NCBI GenBank assembly: GCA_035301485.1
Contig: DATGUF010000055.1
Location: forward strand, 1-5,173
Direction: 5' to 3'
DNA: 5,173 nt
Origin: CALEAR01 sp035301485
GTDB lineage: Bacteria > Pseudomonadota > Gammaproteobacteria > Pseudomonadales > Alcanivoracaceae
A program made the position numbers and the translations under genes. The notes under the pieces were generated by a model. It saw only the letters and a list, made by a program, of their open reading frames with translations, was not told the DNA's origin and made no database searches. The first letter of the stretch is position 1, and every line of letters starts with the position of its first letter. Positions 1 to 5,173 of the stretch are shown piece after piece.

Positions 1-510
1 TTGAGTAAAGCCTATCCGCAAACTCGCCAACAGCGGTGCTGGGTGCACAAAACCGCTAATGTTCTCAACAAGTTACCTAAAGCAGTGCAGCCAAAAGTGA
101 AAGCATCCTTGCATGATATTTGGATGGCCGACACTCGTGACAACGCTCATAAAGCCTTTGATGTGGCGCTAGCAAAATACAGCGCCAAATACCCTAAGGC
201 CATGGAATGCTTAAAGAAAGACCGTGATGCTATGTTGGCTTTTTATGACTTCCCTGCAGAACACTGGACCAGCATACGCACCACTAACCCGATTGAATCC
301 GCGTTCGCTATAGTGCGTTTACGCACTAATAAAACACGCAACTGCGGCTCAAGAAACACCACACTAGCTATGGTGTTTAAACTGCTAGAAACAGCGCAAA
401 GGCGCTGGAACCGCCTTCACGGATTTACGTTGCTGGCCCTCGTGATTAACAACGTGAAATTCCAAGATGGCATACAGGTGGAGGAAACATCAGCAAGAGA
501 CGCTGCTTAG
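1..510 (+). CDS. IS256-family transposase, C-terminal fragment (5' end outside window)
   Basis: This is the C-terminal 169 or so residues of a mutator-type (IS256-family) DDE transposase, which cuts the element's ends and joins them to target DNA. Visible family signatures are QRCWVHKTANVL (residues 11-22 of the fragment), LHDIWMA (37-43), the run FYDFPAEHW (81-89), and RTTNPIES (93-100), whose Glu at fragment residue 99 is the last member of the catalytic DDE triad. The tail KFQDG is also typical. Full-length members are around 400 residues, so the two catalytic Asp residues and the DNA-binding N-terminus should lie upstream of the window. The TTG at position 1 is almost certainly an internal Leu codon, not a start, because the sequence matches the family from its first residues. 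The visible part has no frameshift or stop, so the gene could be intact. It reads towards the tRNA-Leu gene. Confidence 0.93.
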   Translation: MSKAYPQTRQQRCWVHKTANVLNKLPKAVQPKVKASLHDIWMADTRDNAHKAFDVALAKYSAKYPKAMECLKKDRDAMLAFYDFPAEHWTSIRTTNPIESAFAIVRLRTNKTRNCGSRNTTLAMVFKLLETAQRRWNRLHGFTLLALVINNVKFQDGIQVEETSARDAA

Positions 511-538
511 CTCTGTACACCAGATTTGACCATAGCTC
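511..538. repeat. Probable right terminal inverted repeat of the IS256-family element
   Basis: The 28 bp after the transposase stop codon (TAG 508-510) run from CTCTGTACACC to CATAGCTC. Their position just outside the transposase gene and the TTGAC...AGCTC style ending fit the outer end of an IS256-family element. The matching left repeat is not in the window, so the exact outer base is a guess. Confidence 0.42.
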
Positions 539-554
539 ATACGTCGAGGGCAAT

Positions 555-589
555 AAAAAAGCCCACAAGTTCTGTAAACTTATGGGCTT
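555..589 (-). terminator. Rho-independent terminator of tRNA-Leu
   Basis: Read on the minus strand, 589-577 (AAGCCCATAAGTT) pairs with 571-559 (AACTTGTGGGCTT) as a 13-bp stem containing one T-G wobble. The loop is the 5-nt TACAG (576-572). The 3' arm runs into six T residues (560-555). It begins 6 nt past the encoded CCA of the tRNA, exactly where a terminator for a single-gene tRNA transcript is expected. On the plus strand the same hairpin is followed by only three T residues (588-590), so it should stop plus-strand transcription poorly. Confidence 0.9.
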
Positions 590-595
590 TAAAGA

Positions 596-682
596 TGGTA
601 CCAGAGGCCGGACTCGAACCGGCATGCCCGTGAAGGCGGGGGATTTTGAATCCCCTGTGTCTACCAATTTCACCACTCTGGC
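596..682 (-). tRNA. tRNA-Leu, anticodon CAA
   Basis: The 87-nt minus-strand sequence folds as a class II tRNA. The acceptor stem pairs GCCAGAG (682-676) with CTCTGGT (606-600), giving a G1-U72 wobble as in the remembered E. coli tRNA-Leu(UAA). The discriminator is A (599) and the CCA end is encoded (598-596). The D stem is GTG/CAC with an 11-nt loop. The anticodon stem GGGGA/TCCCC closes the loop TTCAAAA (650-644), which places CAA at 648-646. A 15-nt variable arm with a GCC/GGC stem is characteristic of Leu and Ser tRNAs. The T arm is GCCGG-TTCGAGT-CCGGC. A37 and a CAA anticodon give a tRNA reading UUG codons. It is not a substrate of the neighbouring queuosine enzymes, which act on GUN anticodons. 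A terminator and a promoter flank it on both sides, so it is a monocistronic gene divergent from queA. Confidence 0.97.
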
Positions 683-812
683 AATGGTGCCGAATTATAA
701 GCAAGAGTTCGCCACATTGAAAGTACTATCTGAAAAAAAGCAGCACTGGCGCATTGAGCCTTGCTCTTGTACTCTTGCCACGTCTTTTTTCTACTTATAG
801 ATAGCTGATTTC
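683..812. other. Divergent intergenic control region between tRNA-Leu and queA
   Basis: These 130 bp must hold both the leftward tRNA promoter and the rightward promoter of the queA operon. For queA the best candidate I see is TTGCCA (775-780, 5 of 6 to TTGACA) with TATAGA (796-801, 4 of 6 to TATAAT) at a short 15-bp spacing. That would start transcription within a few bases of the queA ATG. It is a weak prediction. I see no terminator, clear operator or riboswitch here. In particular, nothing resembles the class of preQ1 riboswitch that would need a structured leader of about 35 nt or more directly before the start codon. Confidence 0.35.
694..722 (-). promoter_or_regulatory. Promoter of tRNA-Leu
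   Basis: On the minus strand, 699-694 reads TATAAT, a perfect sigma-70 -10 box, ending 11 nt before the first base of the tRNA (682). A -35 element is weak: TTTCAA at 722-717 lies 17 bp upstream and matches the TTGACA consensus at 3 of 6 positions. The bases after the -10 box (TCGGCACC) are GC-rich, like the discriminators of stable-RNA promoters under stringent control. Transcription would start near 687, leaving a very short 5' leader. Confidence 0.68.
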
Positions 813-1859
813 ATGCGCGTTGATAGTTTTGATTTCCACCTTCCAGACGAGCGAATTGCACGTTACCCCACCCCAGAGCGCACGGCTTCGCGTTTGCTGT
901 ATTTGCCTGCTGAAGGTGAGCCACAGCACCAACAGTTTGTTGAATTGCTCCAATGGTTGCAGCCCAATGATCTTTTGGTGTTTAACAACACCGAGGTAAT
1001 TCCTGCGCGCTTGTTTGGGCATAAAGAAACGGGCGGCAAAGTGGAAGTGATGGTGGAGCGCCTGCTGGGCGAACAAGAGGTATTAGCTTATGTGCGTGCC
1101 TCTAAATCCCCCAAAGTAGGCAGTATTATCCACTTGCAGCACAACGTTACTATGCAGGTGTTAGGGCGTGTGGAAGGTTTGTTTCGCTTACATGCAAACG
1201 TTTCTATTTTGCCAATGCTAGAGGAGCAAGGGCAGCTGCCATTGCCTCCTTATATGGAGCGCCTAGCAGAGGAGGCAGACACTAGCCGCTATCAAACTGT
1301 GTACGCTGCACATCCTGGTGCGGTGGCGGCTCCCACGGCGGGGCTGCATTTTGATGAGAAGTTTTTGGCGGCGGTGCAAGAGAAGGGAGTGCAAACGGCG
1401 TTTGTAACCCTGCATGTGGGGGCTGGCACTTTTCAACCTGTGCGTGTGGAAGAGGTTAACGAGCACGTCATGCACTCAGAAGTGTATTATATACCGCCTG
1501 AGTTGCCTGCCTTGGTGGCTGCGGCAAAAGCCAAGGGTGGCCGGGTAGTGGCGGTGGGCACCACTAGTTTGCGCGCGTTAGAAGCGGCGATGCAAGAGGG
1601 AGAGCTGCGAACAGGGCACCAAGAAACAGATATTTTCATTTACCCTGGCTACTCCTTTCAACTGGTAGAAGCATTGGTAACAAACTTTCATTTGCCCAAA
1701 TCCACCTTGCTAATGTTGGTGTGTGCGTTTGCAGGCCAACAGCGCGTATTGAATGCTTATCATGAGGCGGTAGCACAAGCTTACCGCTTCTTCAGTTATG
1801 GGGATGCCATGCTTATAGAGCATGCCCCTTTATCAGAGAGTGAGAGTAACCATGAATAG
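813..1859 (+). CDS. queA: S-adenosylmethionine:tRNA ribosyltransferase-isomerase
   Basis: QueA acts late in queuosine synthesis: it transfers and isomerises the ribosyl part of S-adenosylmethionine onto preQ1 already placed in tRNA, giving epoxyqueuosine. The 348 residues are close to the 356 of the E. coli enzyme. Family blocks appear in order: MRV-DF-F-LP at the N-terminus, FNNTEVIPARLFG (57-69), GGKVEVMVER (74-83), RASKSPK (95-101), LPLPPY (142-147), HPGAVAAPTAGLHFD (167-181), FVTLHVGAGTFQPV (197-210), VGTTSLRALE (248-257), TNFHLPKSTLLMLV (290-303) and YRFFSYGDAM near the end. The ATG at 813 aligns exactly with the E. coli start, and no Shine-Dalgarno sequence precedes it. Residue 61 is Glu where most homologues I remember have Arg or Lys. 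The protein should be cytoplasmic. The gene is first in the operon and overlaps tgt by 8 bp, suggesting translational coupling. Confidence 0.98.
   Translation: MRVDSFDFHLPDERIARYPTPERTASRLLYLPAEGEPQHQQFVELLQWLQPNDLLVFNNTEVIPARLFGHKETGGKVEVMVERLLGEQEVLAYVRASKSPKVGSIIHLQHNVTMQVLGRVEGLFRLHANVSILPMLEEQGQLPLPPYMERLAEEADTSRYQTVYAAHPGAVAAPTAGLHFDEKFLAAVQEKGVQTAFVTLHVGAGTFQPVRVEEVNEHVMHSEVYYIPPELPALVAAAKAKGGRVVAVGTTSLRALEAAMQEGELRTGHQETDIFIYPGYSFQLVEALVTNFHLPKSTLLMLVCAFAGQQRVLNAYHEAVAQAYRFFSYGDAMLIEHAPLSESESNHE
1842..1846 (+). promoter_or_regulatory. Ribosome binding site that favours tgt start at 1852
   Basis: GAGAG at 1842-1846, inside the end of queA, lies 5 nt before the ATG at 1852. The other plausible ATG at 1864 has no purine-rich stretch at a suitable distance, and the ATG at 1822 would add residues that match nothing in the family. 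This site therefore supports 1852. Confidence 0.55.
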
Positions 1860-2985
1860 CCGTATGGCTTTTTCTTTGTTGCAACAAGACGGTGCAGCAC
1901 GCCGTGGGCAGCTGGTTTTTCCACGCGGCACAGTGCAAACCCCTGCTTTTATGCCAGTGGGTACGCTCGGCACAGTAAAAGGTATGCTGCCGAGAGATTT
2001 AGAAGCCACGGGTGCGGATATTTGTTTGGGTAATACTTACCACTTGATGTTGCGCCCAGGCACCGAGGTGGTAAAAGCGCACGGTTCTTTGCATGGGTTT
2101 ATGCATTGGGATAAGCCCATTCTCACCGATTCAGGCGGTTTCCAAGTGTTTAGCTTAGGCAAGATGCGTAAAATTACGGAAGAGGGAGTTACGTTTCGTT
2201 CTCCGTATAACGGTGACAAGGTGTTCTTGTCACCAGAAATATCTATGCAAGTGCAGGCGGAATTAGGCAGCGATGTGTGCATGATTTTTGACGAGTGCAC
2301 CCCTTATCCCGCCACAGAAAAAGAAGCGGCGGATTCCATGCGGCTGTCGTTACGTTGGGCAAAACGTAGCCGTGATGCACATGCCGGCAATGATGCGGCA
2401 TGTTTTGGTATTGTGCAGGGCGGTATGTACCCGCATTTACGTAAAGAATCGCTGCAAGGTTTGATGGATATAGGTTTCCATGGCTATGCCATTGGTGGCT
2501 TATCTGTGGGTGAGCCACAAGAAGAAATGCTCGCCGTGCTAGAAGGCATTACGCCGCACATGCCGCAGGATAAACCGCGCTATTTAATGGGCGTAGGTAG
2601 GCCCGAGGATATTGTTGAAGCGGTGCGCCGCGGTGTGGATATGATGGATTGTGTGCTGCCCACACGAAATGCGCGCAATGGCCACTTATTCACTAGTGAA
2701 GGGGTGGTGCGTATCCGTAACGCCGCCCACCGGCATGATATGCGGCCCATCGATGAAAACTGTGACTGCTATACTTGTCAGAATTTTACCCGTAGCTATG
2801 TGCACCACTTAAATCGCTGCGGTGAAATGTTGGCTGCCCAATTGGGGACAATACACAATTTGCACTACTACCAAACTCTCATGGCCGGTTTGCGACAGGC
2901 TATTGAAGCAGGTACATTGTCTCGCTTCTTGGAAAGCTTCTATCATGCTCGCGGAATGGATGTTCCGCCATGTTCCAACCCTTAA
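1852..2985 (+). CDS. tgt: Queuine tRNA-ribosyltransferase (tRNA-guanine transglycosylase)
   Basis: Tgt exchanges guanine 34 for preQ1 in tRNA-Asp, -Asn, -His and -Tyr, the step before QueA. From the ATG at 1852 it has 377 residues, against 375 in E. coli. The substrate-binding and catalytic block TDSGGFQVFSLG starts at residue 92, with Asp93 corresponding to E. coli Asp89. The FDECTPYPA segment is at 146-154. The nucleophile is Asp266 in MMDCVLPTRNARNGHLF (264-280), matching E. coli Asp264. Zinc ligands Cys304, Cys306 and Cys309 (CDCYTC) and His335 are all present. The enzyme therefore looks fully active and cytoplasmic. It overlaps the queA 3' end by 8 bp. A start at 1864 (373 residues, MAFSLLQQDG) would match the E. 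coli N-terminal length exactly and remains possible, but it lacks a ribosome binding site. A start at 1822 is unlikely. Confidence 0.98.
   Translation: MNSRMAFSLLQQDGAARRGQLVFPRGTVQTPAFMPVGTLGTVKGMLPRDLEATGADICLGNTYHLMLRPGTEVVKAHGSLHGFMHWDKPILTDSGGFQVFSLGKMRKITEEGVTFRSPYNGDKVFLSPEISMQVQAELGSDVCMIFDECTPYPATEKEAADSMRLSLRWAKRSRDAHAGNDAACFGIVQGGMYPHLRKESLQGLMDIGFHGYAIGGLSVGEPQEEMLAVLEGITPHMPQDKPRYLMGVGRPEDIVEAVRRGVDMMDCVLPTRNARNGHLFTSEGVVRIRNAAHRHDMRPIDENCDCYTCQNFTRSYVHHLNRCGEMLAAQLGTIHNLHYYQTLMAGLRQAIEAGTLSRFLESFYHARGMDVPPCSNP
2951..2968. other. Small inverted repeat near the 3' end of tgt
   Basis: GCGGAA (2951-2956) and TTCCGC (2963-2968) are perfect inverted repeats around a 6-nt loop, inside the last codons of tgt and 20 nt before the yajC ribosome binding site. 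No T-tract follows, so this is not a Rho-independent terminator. It could be chance or a weak mRNA hairpin at the tgt-yajC junction. Confidence 0.35.
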
Positions 2986-2988
2986 TGT

Positions 2989-2993
2989 AGGAG
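2989..2993 (+). promoter_or_regulatory. Strong ribosome binding site deciding the yajC GTG start
   Basis: AGGAG at 2989-2993 is a near-perfect Shine-Dalgarno sequence 7 nt before the GTG at 3001. It fixes the non-ATG start of yajC in preference to the internal ATG at 3094, which would cut off the N-terminal hydrophobic segment. Confidence 0.88.
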
Positions 2994-3000
2994 AAAAATC

Positions 3001-3360
3001 GTGAAAAAAGCACCCTTAACTATTGTTGGTTTGTTGGCCCTGTTATTTGCTGCGCCCGCGTGGGCGGATGGCGCTGCGCCGGGCGGTATTCCCATGGATA
3101 TTATCTTCCTTGTGGGAATGATTGCTGTGTTTTACTTCTTGCTTATTCGCCCTCAAGCAAAGCGTGCTAAAGAGCACCGTCAGCTAGTAAGCGCTTTAGC
3201 GGTAGGTGACGAAGTGGTGACCAGCGGCGGTATTCTCGGCAAGATCAAAAAGGTAGATGAGCACTACGCCGTTGTGGAATTAGATAACAACGTTGAAATT
3301 AAAGTGCAAAAAAATGCCGTTCAGGCCACCTTGCCTAAAGGTACTATTAAGTCTATTTAA
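3001..3360 (+). CDS. yajC: Sec translocon accessory subunit YajC
   Basis: YajC is a small inner-membrane protein that associates with SecD and SecF and, through them, with SecYEG. The 119 residues compare with 110 in E. coli. Family features are a membrane segment at about 33-49 (DIIFLVGMIAVFYFLLI) followed at once by RPQAKRAKEH (50-59), then the cytoplasmic domain with GDEVVTSGG (69-77) and the terminal LPKGTIKSI. Ahead of this, residues 1-22 form a textbook signal-peptide shape: MKK, a hydrophobic core LTIVGLLALLFA, and APAWA followed by Asp. E. coli YajC lacks a full signal peptide. It may be cleaved, leaving a short periplasmic tail, or be kept as a second hydrophobic segment. Translation begins at GTG with a strong ribosome binding site, 15 nt after tgt. 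secD follows after 16 nt. Confidence 0.97.
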   Translation: MKKAPLTIVGLLALLFAAPAWADGAAPGGIPMDIIFLVGMIAVFYFLLIRPQAKRAKEHRQLVSALAVGDEVVTSGGILGKIKKVDEHYAVVELDNNVEIKVQKNAVQATLPKGTIKSI

Positions 3361-3366
3361 TGGCGC

Positions 3367-3370
3367 GGAG
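3367..3370 (+). promoter_or_regulatory. Ribosome binding site of secD
   Basis: GGAG at 3367-3370 lies 6 nt before the ATG at 3377, in the 16-nt gap after yajC. It supports that ATG as the secD start, which also matches the N-terminus of E. coli SecD in register. Confidence 0.75.
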
Positions 3371-3376
3371 TAGCCC

Positions 3377-5173
3377 ATGAAAGTCTATCCTCGTTGGAGG
3401 TTGTTCCTCTTTATCGGTGTGTTGCTGGTATCGGGTTTGTATGCATTACCAAACCTGTACCAAGATGATCCAGCGATTCAGGTGACACGTTCCGAAGCAG
3501 GCGAAACAGTACGGCCTGCGGATTTAGAACGTTTAAAGAAAGCATTAACAGAAGCAGGTGTTGGCGTTGGCGAAACCGACGAGGTGGGCGATTCAAGGCT
3601 AATTCGTGTTGATAGCAGTGAAAACCAACTCAGAGCGCGCGAGCTGGCTGAAGATATCTTAGGTCGCGATTATGTGGTGGCGCTGAACCTTGCGCAAAAT
3701 ACACCGGGTTGGCTAAGAGCAGTGGGTGCTAGCCCCATGAACCTTGGTTTGGATTTGCGCGGTGGTGTGCATTTCATGTTGAAAGTGGACATGGAAACCG
3801 TGCTGCAGCAGCGCCTTGAGTCTTGGATCTCGCAGTTCCGCTTGGTGTTGCGCGACGAAGGCATCCGTTACCGTGCCGTGGAGCAGCAAGACGACACGAT
3901 TGTGGCGCGCTTTGACAGCGCTGAAGATTACGACCGTGCTGATAAAAAGCTAACGTCCGATTTTCAGGAGTTCAATATCCGCCGCGTGGCTTCACGCAAC
4001 GAGTTGCATTTCACCCTGACTGAAGAAACCTTAAAAGGCATTCAGGATTACGCGGTGGACCAAAACCGTACGGCCCTAAATAACCGTATTAACGAGCTAG
4101 GTGTGGCCGAGCCGGTGGTGCAGCAGCAAGGCGCTGACCGCATCGTGGTGCAATTGCCGGGCGTGCAGGATGCGAGCCAGGCGCGCCGTATTCTTGGGCG
4201 CACAGCCACCCTTGAGTTTCGTTTGGTGGCCCATGAAATTGATCCGCGCACCGTCACGTTAGGGCAAAACCCGCCGGGGGCAGAAGTGTTCCCCTTCAAA
4301 GGCGACACCCGTGATTTGCAAGTGCTGCGTCGCCAGAAAATTGTCAGTGGTGACCAAGTCACAGATGCGAAAATGGGCTTTGATGAGAACGGCCGCCCCG
4401 AAGTAAATATCACGTTAGATTCTGCTGGCGCCCGCAACATGAAGCGCATCACGGCGCGCAACATTAAAAAGCCTATGGCAGTGCTGTTCATTGAAACTCA
4501 CACGGATTTTACCGAAGTGGAAAATGAGCACGGTGAAATTGAAGAAGTGGCGAAGAGCCGTGAAGAGGCTTATGTGATTAACGTGGCCACCATTCAAGAT
4601 GCTTTAGGTAGCCGCTTCCGCATTACCGGCTTAGACAGCGCCGCAGGCGCCGCCGAGCTGGCGCTGTTGTTACGTGCAGGTGGGCTTGCCGCACCCATGT
4701 ACATTGCCGAGGAAAGAACCATTGGGCCTAGCTTAGGTGCGCAAAACATTGAAGCGGGCTTGAAGTCCATGGTGCTCGGGGTTGGCCTTGTGCTGATCTT
4801 TATGATTTTCCGCTACCGCTTATTTGGCGTGGTGGCGAATGTGGCGTTGCTTGGCAACCTGCTCATGTTGGTGGGCATTATGTCGTTAATTCCAGGTGCC
4901 ACACTCACGCTGCCAGGTATTGCCGGTATCGTGTTGTCCTTAGGGATGGCGGTGGATGCCAACGTGTTAATTTACGAGCGTATCCGGTTGGAACTGCGCG
5001 AAGGGCGCACACCTTTGCAGGCCATTGAAGCAGGGTACGACAGGGCCTTTGAAACCATTCTTGATGCCAACTTAACCACACTTATTGTGGCGGTGGTGTT
5101 GTTTGCTATGGGTACAGGAACGGTGCAAGGGTTTGCAGTAACACTCTTCATTGGTATTAGTGCATCCATGTTC
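3377..5173 (+). CDS. secD: Protein translocase subunit SecD (3' end outside window)
   Basis: SecD works with SecF as a proton-driven RND-type membrane protein that pulls exported chains out of SecYEG on the periplasmic side. The frame is open for 599 codons to the window edge. E. coli SecD has 615 residues, and alignment suggests about 24 more here. Domains in order: first membrane helix around 8-25 (ending LYALPNLYQ), a large periplasmic region starting with the MNLGLDLRGGVHF motif (121-133), the NNRINELGVAEPVVQ segment (235-249), QGADRIVVQLPG, TATLEFRLV, then EERTIGPSLG (445-454) just before the membrane bundle. Membrane segments begin near 465. Asp527 in GMAVDANVLIYERI (523-536) is the conserved residue tied to proton use, and DANLTTL starts at Asp563. 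No defects are visible. secF is expected next. Confidence 0.98.
   Translation, partial: MKVYPRWRLFLFIGVLLVSGLYALPNLYQDDPAIQVTRSEAGETVRPADLERLKKALTEAGVGVGETDEVGDSRLIRVDSSENQLRARELAEDILGRDYVVALNLAQNTPGWLRAVGASPMNLGLDLRGGVHFMLKVDMETVLQQRLESWISQFRLVLRDEGIRYRAVEQQDDTIVARFDSAEDYDRADKKLTSDFQEFNIRRVASRNELHFTLTEETLKGIQDYAVDQNRTALNNRINELGVAEPVVQQQGADRIVVQLPGVQDASQARRILGRTATLEFRLVAHEIDPRTVTLGQNPPGAEVFPFKGDTRDLQVLRRQKIVSGDQVTDAKMGFDENGRPEVNITLDSAGARNMKRITARNIKKPMAVLFIETHTDFTEVENEHGEIEEVAKSREEAYVINVATIQDALGSRFRITGLDSAAGAAELALLLRAGGLAAPMYIAEERTIGPSLGAQNIEAGLKSMVLGVGLVLIFMIFRYRLFGVVANVALLGNLLMLVGIMSLIPGATLTLPGIAGIVLSLGMAVDANVLIYERIRLELREGRTPLQAIEAGYDRAFETILDANLTTLIVAVVLFAMGTGTVQGFAVTLFIGISASMF

Larger units (their letters stand above)
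1..538 (+). mobile_element. Right-hand part of an IS256-family insertion sequence (left part outside window)
   Basis: The window opens inside an insertion sequence. The visible part is the 3' portion of a transposase gene of the IS256 family followed by about 28 bp of non-coding end sequence. Members of this family move by a DDE transposase, usually carry one transposase gene, and duplicate 8 or 9 bp of target. The right boundary near 538 is inferred from the sequence ending in TTGAC-CATAGCTC, which resembles ends I remember from this family. It cannot be confirmed because the left terminal inverted repeat is outside the window. If 538 is right, the target duplication would start at 539 (ATACGTCG, 8 bp). 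Confidence 0.72.

Noticed and set aside
1..3. TTG at the first base as a start codon of the transposase
   Set aside because: The protein matches the IS256 family from its first residues in the middle of the family's length, so this is an internal Leu codon cut by the window edge.
446..676. Minus-strand open frame of 76 codons across the transposase end and tRNA-Leu
   Set aside because: It runs through the tRNA gene and its terminator, resembles no family, and is explained by these features.
685..692. CGGCACCA on the minus strand just before tRNA-Leu, resembling the 3' end of a second tRNA
   Set aside because: No acceptor, T-arm or anticodon stem precedes it. The TATAAT box lies immediately upstream, so it is the promoter discriminator region.
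582..800. Plus-strand open frame of 72 codons beginning in the terminator hairpin
   Set aside because: Its first half is simply the antisense of tRNA-Leu, and it has no ribosome binding site or protein-like character.
1801..1828. Possible hairpin CATGC-TTATAGA-GCATG near the end of queA
   Set aside because: It has only a 5-bp stem with an unpaired extension, lies within coding sequence, and has no T-tract or conserved context. It is probably chance.
4048..4491. Long antisense open frame (147 codons) within secD
   Set aside because: It lies wholly opposite a strongly conserved secD segment. Such antisense frames are common shadows, and the translation shows no recognisable domain.
813..5173. 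Search for a hidden novel system (CRISPR repeats, toxin-antitoxin, retron, anti-phage genes)
   Set aside because: The stretch is filled by four full-length, recognisable housekeeping genes with gaps of 16 nt or less, leaving no room for another system. I saw no repeat arrays.

Overview
The window looks like chromosomal DNA from a gammaproteobacterium. The gene order queA-tgt-yajC-secD is the standard gammaproteobacterial one (normally continuing into secF), and the proteins align by eye with remembered E. coli and Pseudomonas homologues over their whole lengths. I cannot name a genus. It is essentially a housekeeping region with a mobile-element edge on its left side.

Layout: positions 1-510 hold the C-terminal part of an IS256-family transposase whose 5' part lies outside the window, followed by what is probably the right end of that insertion sequence (about 511-538). 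Immediately next comes a minus-strand tRNA-Leu(CAA) gene (596-682) with its own Rho-independent terminator (555-589) and a perfect TATAAT -10 box on its 5' side (694-699). The 130-bp gap 683-812 separates this tRNA from the divergently oriented plus-strand operon. The operon holds queA (813-1859), tgt (1852-2985, overlapping queA by 8 bp), yajC (3001-3360, GTG start) and secD (3377 to the window edge, about 24 codons short of its expected end). Junctions within the operon are -8, 15 and 16 nt and contain no terminator, so the four genes are almost certainly co-transcribed.

Functionally the operon joins two systems. Tgt exchanges the wobble guanine of GUN-anticodon tRNAs (Asp, Asn, His, Tyr) for preQ1, and QueA then converts preQ1 to epoxyqueuosine. 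YajC and SecD (with SecF, presumably just beyond the edge) form the accessory membrane complex that helps the SecYEG translocon complete protein export. This pairing is long known and conserved.

I found no previously undescribed system. The points most worth a second look are the insertion sequence sitting directly against the tRNA-Leu terminator, the absence of a Shine-Dalgarno sequence before queA, a charge-reversed residue in a conserved QueA motif, and a signal-peptide-like N-terminus on YajC.
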